DNA of 64,000 nt, from assembly GCA_023213315.1 (NCBI GenBank), contig JAKCPI010016568.1, positions 36,748 through 100,747 of the forward strand, read 5' to 3'. Within the stretch, counting starts at the first letter, position 1, and the number at the start of each line of letters is the position of its first letter. Both the position numbers and the translations under genes were made by a program. Of the stretch, positions 11,535-21,539 are shown in pieces. Origin of the DNA: Euborellia annulipes (taxonomy: Eukaryota; Arthropoda; Insecta; Dermaptera; Anisolabididae). A model generated the notes under the pieces. That model was given only the letters and a program-made list of their open reading frames with translations, was not told the origin of the DNA and searched no databases.

Positions 11535-11815
11535 AATATAAAAAATCTGGTGTGACTGGTCGCACCAGATTTTTTGTGTCTACATATATTTAGTTCCCGA
11601 CAGTAGAGAAAATTTGAATTCAGATGTAAAAATCTGGTGTGACTGGCGCACAGCACACAACTTTCTCTTACCTTCGGTAATCGAATGTTGTGTACTGTGC
11701 TTGTCACACCAGATTTTTTGTGTCGACATATATTTAGTTCCCGACAGTACGGAACATTTGAATTCAAGATGTTCAAGACAAAATTCGATGTCGAGATTTG
11801 ATGGAAATACACGTT
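11535..11815. repeat. R680 fragments with two ctggtgtgac hairpins
   Basis: Two copies of the hairpin that begins aatctggtgtgac and ends gtcacaccagatt occur in tandem: a short one (11546-11572) and a full one (11630-11718). Each is followed by tgtgtcgacatatatttag, the internal neighbour of the hairpin in R680. The segment ends with a reversed piece of the R680 start (aattcgatgtcgagattt). It is a rearranged composite. Confidence 0.65.
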
Positions 11816-13585
11816 TTTTTATTTTTTTATTTCATCAACTTCAATAAAATATTAGAAAAATAATTTAGAAAAGCATAAAAGAGCCTTATAAAATTTATTA
11901 TTAGTCTCTTTTTATCTTCTCAATTTTTTTTTTTTTTTTTTTAATTAATATTTTTTGAATATTCAAAATGTTTTTCTATTACGACATAAAATTAAATTTT
12001 AACTTAAATTGATTTCTCTTTTAAATTTGCAATCAAATCACTTTTTCAAATTATTTTTCAATTAAATTCATAAAAAAATGTAATTAATTCATAAACGTTA
12101 AATTACATACAGTCAACTCTCCCTTTACTTTTTCGAAAAAACTTTTTAAAATTTATTATTATTCTTGTCTTATTTTAATATTAAGTAATAAATAAATTCA
12201 AGATAAGAAAATAAAATACTGAAATTAATTGAAATTTTATTTTTAGGTGCATTTGCTTGATGCAATTTTATTTTTTTTTAGAAAGAAAATTAAAATCTTG
12301 ATTGGAAATTTTTTAGGTTTGAATCATAAAAGTTTCCTTTAAAAAATATATATATTTTTTTTAAACAATGAAATAATCACAAGTAGAAAACGCATGGGTG
12401 GGACTTAATATTGTCCCTCACTGTACCACACCATCGGCATATACGGTATATTGAGACTAACGCACAGGATTTAATCAACCCAAAAGGCACACGCCTGTAG
12501 TGGGCAGTCCTACGAATTTTATTCGAAAACAAAATTAAGTTATTTTTTTTATAAGACTTGGGATTTTTAATTTTATATATAACTTGAAAATAGAATATTA
12601 AAAAAAAAAATTATAGATTTTGTTAGTCTCAATACATATGTTGATAGTACATAATTATTCTTTTATTAAAAAGACTGATAATGGACAAATAAATAAGCTG
12701 CCAAAAAATCCTTGATTTATAAGGAAATAGAGATATTTTTATTTAACCTCCTATCCATTCTTCAAAATCCACTGACTTCTACATTCAACATATTACTTTA
12801 GATGTTTTTAAATTTATCCGTTCTCACAACTCTGGCGTAATGTCGTAGAGGTGGTCATTTTTGATATTTTAAATTTTATATCATTCATCATTGTTTAAAA
12901 TGAAACAGATGGTCTATAAAACAATGAACTTTTTTTTAAGTGAAGAATTTCTTAATCTCCATGTTTAAATTAATACAACTTTTAATGAAAACATCGAATA
13001 AATTGATAACTCTATAAATTATTGACAAATAATTGATGTAGTAAATGGATTGGTTACCTTCATGAATATGAAAACTTTTTATTATAAATAGAGCCGAAAA
13101 TTTATAATTAAAATATATAAATGAAACAATCAATTTTAATAACGAAATGAATCGTCCCGCCCCATCTTTCATTATTTGTGATAAACGATTGGAATTTTTA
13201 TTTCGGAAACATAAAAGATATATTTTTTTTTTTGTTTCGACGTTTTAAGTCGTTCATTACGCTTGAGAGACAAATCACCAAGGAAATAAATCATAAAATC
13301 AATCCGATTATCTAATCCCGGTGTTTATCTTGAAAAATTTATTGCTTAACTTATTAAAATTATTACGTAATCAAAATTTCAAGTGATAAATTTGTGGAAT
13401 CAATAGTATTTATTTGAAAATGGAAATACTGTCTTCGATTTGGTGAAATAAAGTGTCAAAAATTGTCTAATATGCATATTTAGTGTAATACTTAATATTT
13501 GAATATTAAAGATAGACAACCCGCTCATCAAAGCTGTATCATTGTTAGACCAATGCGGCCATTGCAGGCGCGCAGCTTTTTTTTT
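11816..13585. other. AT-rich spacer
   Basis: No gene is seen. At 12395-12520 a less AT-rich patch (gggtgggacttaatattgtc through gtagtgggcagtcc) has no frame and no recognised repeat. A degenerate ttcgacgttttaagtcg motif lies at 13237-13253. Confidence 0.4.
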
Positions 13586-13589
13586 TAAA

Positions 13590-13875
13590 CATTCACACAT
13601 TTTTCTCATTCACACTCACACCCACACCAGTGGCGGATCCAGAGGAGTTTCTCCGGGGGGAGGGGGGGGGGGGGTAATTACCCCTTTACCCCCTCACACT
13701 CACACTTTTTCTCATTCACACTCACCCATTCACACAGTCTTTTCGGCAACTTAGGCCATTTAAGACTTTGACGAATACTGTTATTATTTATAATATCTAT
13801 TGGGGGTCCAGGCATTTCTATTTAAGCCATTACCAAATGGCTTAAATAAAATCATCGGACCCGCGACATTCGGTA
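13590..13875 (-). mobile_element. SINE family A copy, interrupted and headless
   Basis: Same body and simple-repeat tail as the copy at 6960-7208, but on the - strand the tRNA-like head is lost at cggacccgcgac. A hAT-like end (cagtggcggatccag with a G run) interrupts the cacact tail at 13628-13690. Confidence 0.6.
13628..13692 (+). mobile_element. hAT-like end, internally deleted
   Basis: Begins cagtggcggatccagaggag with a G run, then ggtaattaccccttta. These two blocks are the left and right subterminal parts of the elements at 24698 and 51832, joined directly. The right terminus is absent. Confidence 0.45.
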
Positions 13876-13972
13876 TACTCTTGTACTTCATAGGAAAGAT
13901 AGGAGAAATAGTTCCATGGTAACAAAATATAAATATTTTCCCATGTTTGTAGATTTATATCTTGAATTTTAA
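13876..13972 (+). repeat. R680 internal fragment
   Basis: Matches the ttgtacttcataggaaag to aaatattttcccatg segment of R680, sandwiched between two oppositely oriented SINE-A copies. Its X-box-like site is damaged (gttccatggtaac). Confidence 0.55.
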
Positions 13973-13977
13973 CATAG

Positions 13978-14255
13978 TGGCGCCCTCGGAGCATGGCGTA
14001 GAGGTTAGCGTGTTAACCTCATATACCAAACGTCGCGGGTTCGGACCCCAGGCAGTCCGATGATTTTATTTAAGCCAATTGGATACCAAATGACTTAAAT
14101 AGGAATGCCTGGACCCCATATATGTATATTTATCAATAACGGTTATCGTAAAAAGTCTTATATGGCCTGAGTTGCCGAAAAGACTGTGTGAATGTGTGTG
14201 TGAGTGTGAATGTCAATGAGAAAAAAGTGTGAGTGTTTACAAAAAAAAAAAAAAA
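13978..14255 (+). mobile_element. tRNA-derived SINE, family A, best-preserved copy
   Basis: Head: ggcgtagaggttagcgtgtt (A-box-like), then gggttcggacccc (B-box, fits GGTTCRANNCC). Body: ccgatgattttatttaagcc, then an aggaatgcctggacccc block, then cgtaaaaagtcttatatggc. Tail: alternating gtgtgaatg and gtgtgag units running into an A run. The RNA polymerase III promoter is internal, as in other tRNA SINEs. No coding capacity. Confidence 0.75.
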
Positions 14256-14284
14256 AACATTAACGGAAACTAAATATAGATCGA

Positions 14285-14382
14285 TACAAAAATCTGGTGT
14301 GACTGCTCGTACAGAACACAACTTTCTCTTCCCAAAGGTAAGAGAAAGTTGGGTGTTGTGCGACCAGTCACACCAAATTTTT
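14285..14382. repeat. ctggtgtgac hairpin repeat
   Basis: A solo copy of the R680 hairpin: arms aaaatctggtgtgactg and its inverse, about 40 bp each, including paired actttctctta/taagagaaagt blocks around a short centre. Confidence 0.65.
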
Positions 14383-14997
14383 TCCTCAATGATTCCTTTG
14401 TTTTTAGTACTCTTTGGTTAAGTTACTTTAAAATTCCCCTAAAGTAATTGTTAATAAAAGTGCTGAACCAGAATATTATTTAAATTGTTAATCTGGTTTT
14501 AAAAACTTATATGAATATAATTATAAAACTTTTTTTTACGCGTTATTATCATCTCTATGATTTTATTATTTTAATTTAAAAAGACAATAAATAAAAAAAA
14601 AAAAAACTTTAAAAGCGAGTAAATAAAAGACAAAGAGGGTTTTTTAATTAACATAATCTAGATAAATTCTAAGATTTTTTTTTTTTAGTTTTCTTCTCAA
14701 TTATTGAGCCACAGTCCAAAGGCATCGATCGAATTTGTTCAGAAAAATTATAAATTTATAATACACTTGTTAATTTCTTAATTAATTTATAATTACAAAA
14801 TACACTTTCGCCTTTATCAAATTGAAATTCTATTCAAATCCTTCACTTAATTTCGCCATCAGAGATAATATTTGCGTTAATGCTTAATTTTAATTAAATT
14901 TGTTTTATTAATAGTGTATCTAATTTCAAAATTGTTCCACTGATTCAAAATTTCATTGTTAAATCTTATATTTAACTATAATCTAATTATCCCGCCA

Positions 14998-15112
14998 GGC
15001 ATTTGGGAATGATCATTAATAGGTACATATTTATTAATTGAGTTCAGGATCCGAACCCGCGACCCTTAGCACGCTAGCAACTATTCCAAGATCCGAGGGC
15101 GCATTTGTGGTT
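14998..15112 (-). mobile_element. Partial tRNA-derived SINE (family A-like head)
   Basis: On the - strand: gcgccctcggatcttggaat, a head region with ctagcgtgctaag, then gggtcgcgggttcggatcc (B-box). The body after the B-box diverges from SINE-A and contains taccta. Probably an older or sister subfamily. Confidence 0.5.
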
Positions 15113-15159
15113 TAAAGCTCTGTTATTCCGATTATTATTTTTTTCTTTCTCTTACCTAT

Positions 15160-15815
15160 GTATATATGTAATATATATATAGAGAGAAAGTATTGGATTC
15201 ATGTCAAAAATTCGATGTCGAGATTTTGATGGATCTTCACGTTTTGAGGTCCCCTGAATCCAAAAAAGTGGTTTTCGCGACATGGTCTGTCTGTGTGTGG
15301 GTGGGTGGGTGGGTGGGTATGTGTCAAATTTTAAGCATGAAGGAATTGAGCTATGAGGCTGAAATTTTATATTTAAGTTAAACACCCCCGGGACCGGAAA
15401 AATAAGCTTTAATCAAAATCGACCAAAGAGTACTAGTACTTTACTGATGTACTTTTTCAGTTTTTTTCGATTTTCTCAAAATTCGCTCTAACGATTTTGA
15501 TTAAAATTCAAAAATCAATTATTTTTTAGATGCTCTTTCAAATGTATATTCTCGTTTTGCCCTCAAAATTGTTTGAAGCACACTTTACTCTTGTGCTTCA
15601 TAGGAAAGATAGGAGAAATGGTTGCCATGGTAACAAAATATAAATATTTTCCCATACTTATAAATTTTACATCTGAATTCAAATATTCCCTACTGCCGGG
15701 AACTAAATACATGTCGACACAAAAAATCTGGTGTGACAAGCACAGTACACAACTTTCGATTACCGAAGGTAAGAGAAAGTTGTGTGCTGTGCGCCAGTCA
15801 CATCAGATTTTTTAT
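15160..15815 (+). repeat. R680 repeat, full-length copy
   Basis: The order is: tatatata-bearing terminal hairpin (ctttctctta... agagagaaag), tgtcaaaaattcgatgtcga, cacgttttgaggtcccctga, cgcgacatggtctgtc, a gtgg simple repeat, gagtactagtactttactga, gttgccatggtaac, gtcgacac, then a 90-bp terminal hairpin (ctggtgtgac...). Related full or partial copies are at 24440, 40970, 52358, 54705 and 61600. No ORF is conserved among copies, so it is non-autonomous. The terminal hairpins could suggest a Helitron-like or other DNA element, but I cannot assign it. Confidence 0.72.
15621..15634. promoter_or_regulatory. X-box (RFX-type site) inside R680
   Basis: GTTGCCATGGTAAC is a palindromic match to the RFX/DAF-19 X-box consensus GTNRCC-N0-3-RGYAAC. 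It is preserved in the 52358 copy and one base off in the 61600 copy (GTTGTCATGGTAAC). Function is not shown by the sequence. Confidence 0.45.
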
Positions 15816-15829
15816 TTTATTTTTTAAAG

Positions 15830-15905
15830 ACTCACACCTTTTTCTCATTCACACTCACACACACATTCACACAGTCTTTTCGGCAACTCAGACCATATAA
15901 GATTG
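15830..15905 (-). mobile_element. SINE family A 3' fragment
   Basis: Only the simple-repeat tail and the ttttcggcaactcagaccat block are present. Confidence 0.5.
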
Positions 15906-17690
15906 TTATTATTTAAAAGGTTTCATTATAGAAATTAAGACAAAAAAAATATATACTTTTTAAATTTTTTTTTTTTTAAACATTCACACTTTTGCTCGAG
16001 GGCAGCTTTTTGAATTAAAAAAAAATATTATGGGGGGTTAATAAATTACAAATTTATTTTAATTAAGCTCTTTCAATAGTAAAATTTCCCAATTTGACCA
16101 CGTTTTCGGTTCATATTAGTAAAATCCGGACATTCCTCAGATCCGGACTCCAAATCGGGCACGTGTTCCAAATCCGGACTATCTAAAAGTCTGATAACCC
16201 TTTCTATAGTTCATATTTGTTTAATACATTTGTATTATACAATATGTATATTCTAAATTAATACGTGAAATATTATTAACGTCTGAAATACTTCATTTTA
16301 ACTTTTGGATAAATTGCCACTCTCCCTGAATTTGTTGCCGCTCTCTAGGCTGTAGTCTAGAAATACATCACTGTGTGCAAAACTTTCCTTATACCTCAGA
16401 TAATATAATAATTGTATGTGAAAAAACTTATTTGTTTTTAACTCAAGATTAAGCATGTTCTTGTTTACTATATCAATGATTTGCTATTTGTCTTATAATT
16501 TTGCTATTAGACTATACCGGAAGCAACCTATCCTAAAAATTGTTTCACTTAAATTACTCAGTGTATTATTTTTATTTGAGCCGAGTTATTGTGTAAATTT
16601 TTGAATTTCTTCGATCAAACATTTCACAGATTGCTTTTCTTCTCCATTTTTGATTTGAGAAAATTTTTTCCAAATTTTCAATAAAAAATATCTTTGTTAC
16701 TCTAAAAGTCTGAACCTTCCATATTTCTTTTAGTTATGGCTTGGCTCGGTTGCCTTCCCATTACTTATACACGAATAAACCATATTGTGTTAAATTTCAA
16801 ATGGTTTGACACCTTCATAATTACAGAATTGATCAGCAGACAGGTATAAAAATTTGATTTTTAAAATATTCAAACCACGAACTAATTACGTCTCTCTTAT
16901 TTGATATTCACATGTATCAATTCATGCAAGTAAAATTTATTTTCTCACTGTTTATTGAAGCTTGAATTTATTCACAAAATTAACGAGGTCTAACAATATT
17001 TTATCATCAGGCAGTCATCCATCCAACTATATTTTGAATTGGAGCTAATAACATAATTGGAACCTTTCATTAGGAAGGTCAATGGTTGGCAGGATCACAG
17101 AGAGTGAGAGAACACAAAGGGGAAAGGTAAATAACATAAAAAGTGTTAGAAAATGGAAATTGTTTGTTGATAGAGGCTTCTCTCTCGCTAGCAGGAAGAA
17201 AACTATGGAAAATAAACGTGAAAACATTTGAATAAATTTGCAGTCAGAGCGCAAAATATCGACACAAATTGATATAAATTGTTCCCGGGGGCATAATGAA
17301 TACACGGGGCATTAGTCACTCATGCTCAAGTCAACTAATGGATATATTACTAAACAAAAAAATAACATAAAAATTGTAGATTTTTTTTCTTTATATACTG
17401 CTCGTGATTTTATTCATTTATATGTTTGATTAATGTATTTCGTTGTGAATATATATATATGGGGTAGTAAAATATTTCATTCATTGATATAGTCAATTTT
17501 TTTTTTTTTTTTTTTTTTTGATTAAATTTAAAAAAAAAATTCTAAAAATGTTTAAATATTTGAAATACTAATCTAAGGAATTTAAAGCCATACGCAGTTA
17601 TAATATAGAGTAGAAAAGAGAAAGAAAAAAAGCGATTTAAGGTGAGGTTAGTAAAATATTCAAAGTAATGCAACACTCGAGCTGTTTTAG
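15906..17690. other. AT-rich spacer
   Basis: Nothing with recognisable ends or a credible frame was seen. Confidence 0.4.
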
Positions 17691-17698
17691 TTTGAGCT

Positions 17699-18133
17699 CA
17701 AGGGCGGATCTAGGGAAGTTTTTCCGGGGGGGGGAATTATTTCTTCTGGTGTGACGGGTCACACAGCACCCAACTTTCTCTTACTTTCGGTAATTTAAAG
17801 TTTTTTTTTCTTTTTATTCTTGGTAATTTAAAGTTGCATTCTGTACTTGTTTATCAGATATTTTTGTGTCGAAATAGATTTGAACACGCATACACAGACA
17901 GATCATTTTGAAGAAAATCACGGATCCTCAAAACGAGTATTTCCATTAAAATCTCGTCATCGAATTTTTGACACGATCGCATTAAGAAAAAAGTAAAAAT
18001 TTATATAAAAATCAAATTTTAAGTATTAATTTTTAAAATTTTAAAATAAAATTTAATTTCCAAGAAAAATAATTTTCTTAAATCTCGGGGAGAAGGTAAT
18101 TACCCCCTTTACGTCCCCTTGAATTCACCCTTG
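17699..18133 (+). mobile_element. hAT-like element, same family as 24698
   Basis: Left end caagggcggatctagggaag with a G run; right end has ggtaattacccccttta and ...cacccttg, matching the right end at 24963. The interior holds part of the ctggtgtgac hairpin and a reversed R680 piece (17880-17985). No clear 8-bp duplication: flanks tttgagct and ctatctac differ. Confidence 0.5.
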
Positions 18134-18397
18134 CTATCTACCCACACAGCACGGAATATTCTCTTCTCTATGTTGAATATTGGGGGAAATGTGTTTTAAA
18201 AAATTTGTTGGTTGGGGGGGGGGTGTGGGTTGTTGATGTTTTGTTTTGTTGCTTGTGTTTATTTTGTTCAGGTAGATATATTTGTGTTGTAACGCATGTT
18301 GGGTAAATAAATAAAAGAGGTTAAAATAAAAATAAATAAAAATTGGTAATTATATTTAAAATACATTTTATAATATATTTTCATATTAAGATTAAAA

Positions 18398-18430
18398 ATT
18401 TACTCGCCTAAGGCGGGCGACGCGGCTAGT
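18398..18430 (+). mobile_element. Possible Helitron 3' end
   Basis: The sequence ctcgcctaaggcgggcgacg, then cgg and ctagt, has a small GC hairpin (cgcc-taa-ggcg) followed a few bases later by CTAG-T. This is the layout of Helitron 3' ends. The 5' end was not found. Confidence 0.35.
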
Positions 18431-18795
18431 AAATATAAAAAACTTCAAAAAAATAGCATTGTTTAATTTAATAAGATTGGATTAGAGATTGAAAAATTGA
18501 AAAAAATCTTTTTTTAATTTTTTTTTTTAGCTAAATCGAAGCCAAATAAATAAAAAACATTCAAAAAATAGCTTTGATTATTATTTTATTATATTAAGGG
18601 TTGATTAGGGGGGATGAAGGGTTGATTATTTAAGAAAGGCCTTGGAATATTCCAAATCACTTGTTGACATTTTTTTCCAGCTCTAAAAATAGTTAGATAA
18701 GAGCAAACGGTATTTTTTTACTTTTAATAAAAAGGGAATTGCTATGTCCATCTATTTATTCCTATACAAGAGAGAGAGTCGAGTTTCTTCTCGTT

Positions 18796-18941
18796 CAGTC
18801 GAGCTGGGCGCCTGCCGGCAGGCGCCCAGTTGCTCTGTTTATAACTTGTGTTTTAAGTGATTTAAAGTGAATAATTAATATAGTGTAACCCACCCTGACC
18901 ACCCCATCAGCCAACGCACCCTCTCGAGTGTCTTATTAAAG
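18796..18941 (+). other. Possible 5' non-coding first exon with core promoter
   Basis: A TCAGTC match to the arthropod initiator is at 18795-18800, about 40 bp after an A/T box (tctatttattcctatacaag). The transcript would cover a perfect 26-bp GC palindrome (18804-18829) and a C-rich stretch (aacccaccctgaccacccc), ending at the donor taaag|gtaatt at 18942. It could be the untranslated first exon of the gene whose coding exons are proposed at 30798 and 43201. It could equally be the 5' part of an LTR retrotransposon; I find no second LTR or primer site. Confidence 0.28.
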
Positions 18942-19448
18942 GTAATTATTATGCATTTTATCGTTGAAAAAAAAATGATAGAAACAAATAATTTGAATGC
19001 GAAAAACGATTCTTTTGAATATGAAATTATTTTTTTCACCATGAGTAAAGGTAGAATATAAGATGTAGAAGAGGGAGGGGGAGGGTAGTTGAAAAAAATT
19101 AGTTCACTTTTTTATTATTTATTTCCTTAAGACATTTATTTACCAATATATTCATTTTATACGCCCTATATTTTTGTTAATCATATTTCCTTAATATATT
19201 TTTACAGAGGGGTGAATTAAGGGTTGAAAATCCAAATAAAATAATTTCAAAATAAAATTAAAATAATTATTTATTGTTTTATTCAAATTATTTTGAGAGT
19301 AATTTCTTTCGCAGTGAAAGCTCGCATTTTCTTAAAGGGGGAGGAGATATGGAGGCATTAACCAGGGGGTTAATGCCCCAAAAATACCTTAGGTTTTCTC
19401 ATTGCAAAATAAATAAGTTAAAAAAAATATTGATCAAATTAATTTTCA

Positions 19449-19546
19449 ATACAAAAAATCTGGTGTGACTGGTCGCACAACACAACTTTCTCTTACATTC
19501 AGCAATTGAAGGTTGTGTTATGTCCTTGTCACACCAGATTATAAAT
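19449..19546. repeat. ctggtgtgac hairpin repeat, solo copy
   Basis: Arms ctggtgtgactggtcgcaca and the inverse ending gtcacaccagatt. No R680 body is attached on either side. Confidence 0.6.
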
Positions 19547-19836
19547 TTATTTGGTCATTCTTTTATATCGTTGGATAAAAAAGTGAGAAGAGATCCTTAT
19601 TGAGGTTATCTTTTGCAGGATGTGTGTCTCATCAGTGCATCTGTGATTTGAGCTGAGAAGCTGAGACTTCGAGCGACCGGGGGGGAAGATCTCCGAGAAT
19701 CAAAAAAGGTAATATTTCGCATGGTGCAAGAATATAAAAGGGTTAGATGTTTTTTGGCTGTGGAGATTTATTCAGGATTCGCAGGGACTTTGCAGCCAGG
19801 AGATTAAATAAAAAATCTTTTATTTAATTTTTATTT

Positions 19837-19875
19837 GCCGACGTTTCGGTCGCCAATCACGACCTTCTCAGGGCC
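19837..19875 (-). ncRNA. Hammerhead core in the 3' pseudo-LTR, one-base deletion
   Basis: On the - strand: stem I GCC, core CUGAGA (one U missing from CUGAUGA), stem II GGUCG, loop UGAUUGG, CGACC, then GAAAC-GUC and closing GGC. The truncated inverted pseudo-LTR at 21494-21515 still has the intact CUGAUGA and the first half of stem II. The parent element therefore carried a full ribozyme. Confidence 0.62.
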
Positions 19876-20232
19876 TATGATCATAACATTTATTAAAAAA
19901 TTGATATTAAATTACAATAAGAATACATAATCGATAAATATCAGATGTACTTACAAATATTGTTAATTATACACGATCTTAGGTATCTTATTATTCATTG
20001 CAATTAAACACAATTTCTTTTTTAACTTTGATATGTACAAAATGTTATCATTTACTTGCTGCTCGGAGGTCTCTTCCTCAAATGATACACTGAACTCACA
20101 TTTATTATTTTTTTATACAAATCTTAAAATAAAATTAATCCCGCTTTAGTTATAAATAATACATTCAATTTGAGGAATATTTTTTATGCTAATTAAATTC
20201 GGAAACTTTTATCTAATATAATATTTTACAAA

Positions 20233-20844
20233 TTAAATCTTAATGAATTTTAAAATATTCTCATATAGGGCACTAAGACTTTGGATGTCATCTCTAAAAT
20301 TGCAGGCCACATCTTGATATTTTTGTATTGCGATCATTTCTATAAATTCACGCCGAAAGTGATTTCTGTCCTGGTATAAAATCTGGAAATTTTCAAAATC
20401 AAATCTGTGCCATGAATCCATAGCGTGGGTGGCGAGGGCAGTAGATGTTTTTTTGTTTTTTATTGTTAGCTGGTGTTCCCTTATTCGATCCGATATTTTC
20501 CTCTTGGTGGTGCCTATATAACATTTTTCACACATTTCTTCATCATTACCTATGCAGTTTATTTTATATACCACCCCTACTCTCTCAGTATTTTTAATTG
20601 CCTCCTTCTGATTATATAGAAATTTTAATGTGTTGCTACTGCTGTAGGCAATTTTTATATTTTCACTTTCTAACACTTTTTTCAAATCATAACTTAGAGA
20701 GGGGTGAAAGTCGAGGCTGAAATAAATTTTTTCCCTTTTCGATTCTATTTCATTTTTATCGGATTTTGGATTTCTGACTTCTTGATTTATGGATGAAATG
20801 ATTTTATTCAGCATAGATTTCGTGTAACCATTTTCTATACACAT
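20233..20844 (-). CDS. GIY-YIG endonuclease domain of a Penelope-like element
   Basis: The open frame is 203 residues and must be the C-terminal part of the RT-EN polyprotein; the Met at residue 1 is incidental. The nuclease spans about residues 90-185: GIY variant VYK (92-94), then INCIGNDEEMCEKCYIG, where Cys97, Cys105 and Cys108 match the Cys-rich insertion special to Penelope nucleases and YIG is CYIG (108-111). The conserved Arg (KRKISDRIREH), His124 and a Glu in the RREFIEM block (166 or 169) follow. The enzyme nicks target DNA for priming. Upstream (higher coordinates) the frame is broken. Confidence 0.82.
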   Translation of the reverse strand: MCIENGYTKSMLNKIISSINQEVRNPKSDKNEIESKREKIYFSLDFHPSLSYDLKKVLESENIKIAYSSSNTLKFLYNQKEAIKNTERVGVVYKINCIGNDEEMCEKCYIGTTKRKISDRIREHQLTIKNKKTSTALATHAMDSWHRFDFENFQILYQDRNHFRREFIEMIAIQKYQDVACNFRDDIQSLSALYENILKFIKI

Positions 20845-20869
20845 TTTTTCTATTATTTTTAGATTTTTT

Positions 20870-21339
20870 GGCCAAAAAACATTATTGCTGATGGCTGCAT
20901 TCTAGTAATCAAATTTTTATTGCATTTATTTTTTGATGAGTGGCTGGAGAGATTGTGAGTGTAGTAGTCGTGAGGTCTGTGTTGTTTTTCTGTACCAATC
21001 AACAGCAAAGTCCCATTTGATTGCCTAATTATTGTTGAGTCTAGGAAATTTATTTTATTTTCATTTTCTATTTCGACGGTAAATTTTATGTTCTTATCAT
21101 ATTTATGCAGAATGTCAAAGTTTCATTAATTTTTTCCTATTTAGGGAATTGATCTTATTGTAAAATTGTAAATCTCTCTCTAATAAAGGTTCGATAAAAG
21201 GAGGTATATAGGGAATGATTTTATAACTAAAGGGGATTAATTTTATTTTAAGATTTGTATAAAAAAATAATAAATGTGAGTTCAGTGTATCATTTGAGGA
21301 AGAGACCTCGAGACAAGTAAATGATAACATTTTGTACAT
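20870..21339 (-). pseudogene. Frameshifted Penelope RT C-terminal remnant
   Basis: Reading the - strand from about 21115 down to 20880 gives, in one frame, KFTVEIENENKINFLDSTII and, after a shift, DWYRKTTQTSRLLHSQS. These fit the FLDxxI and WYRKPTxTxRxLxxxS blocks near the end of Penelope RTs. The separate frame at 21115-21339 (MYKMLSFTCLEVSSSNDTLN) partly overlaps the inverted pseudo-LTR arm. The YADD-type core is not present, so most of the RT is lost. Confidence 0.6.
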
Positions 21340-21539
21340 ATAAAGTTAAAAGAAATTGTGTTTAATTGCAATGAATAATAAGATACCTAAGATCGTGTAT
21401 AATTAACAATATTTGTAAGTACATCTGATATTTATCGATTATGTATTCTTATTGTAATTTAATATCAATTTTAATAAATGTTATGATCATAGGCCCTGAT
21501 GAAGGTCGTGATTGGACAAAATAAAAGGGGTTAGATTAG

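Larger units (their letters stand above)
19734..21536 (-). mobile_element. Penelope-like retroelement with inverted pseudo-LTRs
   Basis: The element (19749-21520) is flanked by ataaaagggttagat at 19734-19748 and ataaaaggggttagat at 21521-21536, a 15-16 bp target duplication differing by one G. The arms 19853-20135 and 21222-21515 are inverted copies of each other, including tatgatcataacattt and the agtgtatcatttgaggaag block. Between them, on the - strand, lie the C-terminal part of a Penelope RT and a GIY-YIG endonuclease. Inverted rather than tandem pseudo-LTRs with heavy 5' truncation are familiar for this class. Internal frameshifts make it inactive. Confidence 0.82.

Noticed and set aside
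18600..18960. LTR retrotransposon
   Set aside because: The initiator and donor would fit, but I found no paired LTR, primer-binding site or polyprotein nearby.
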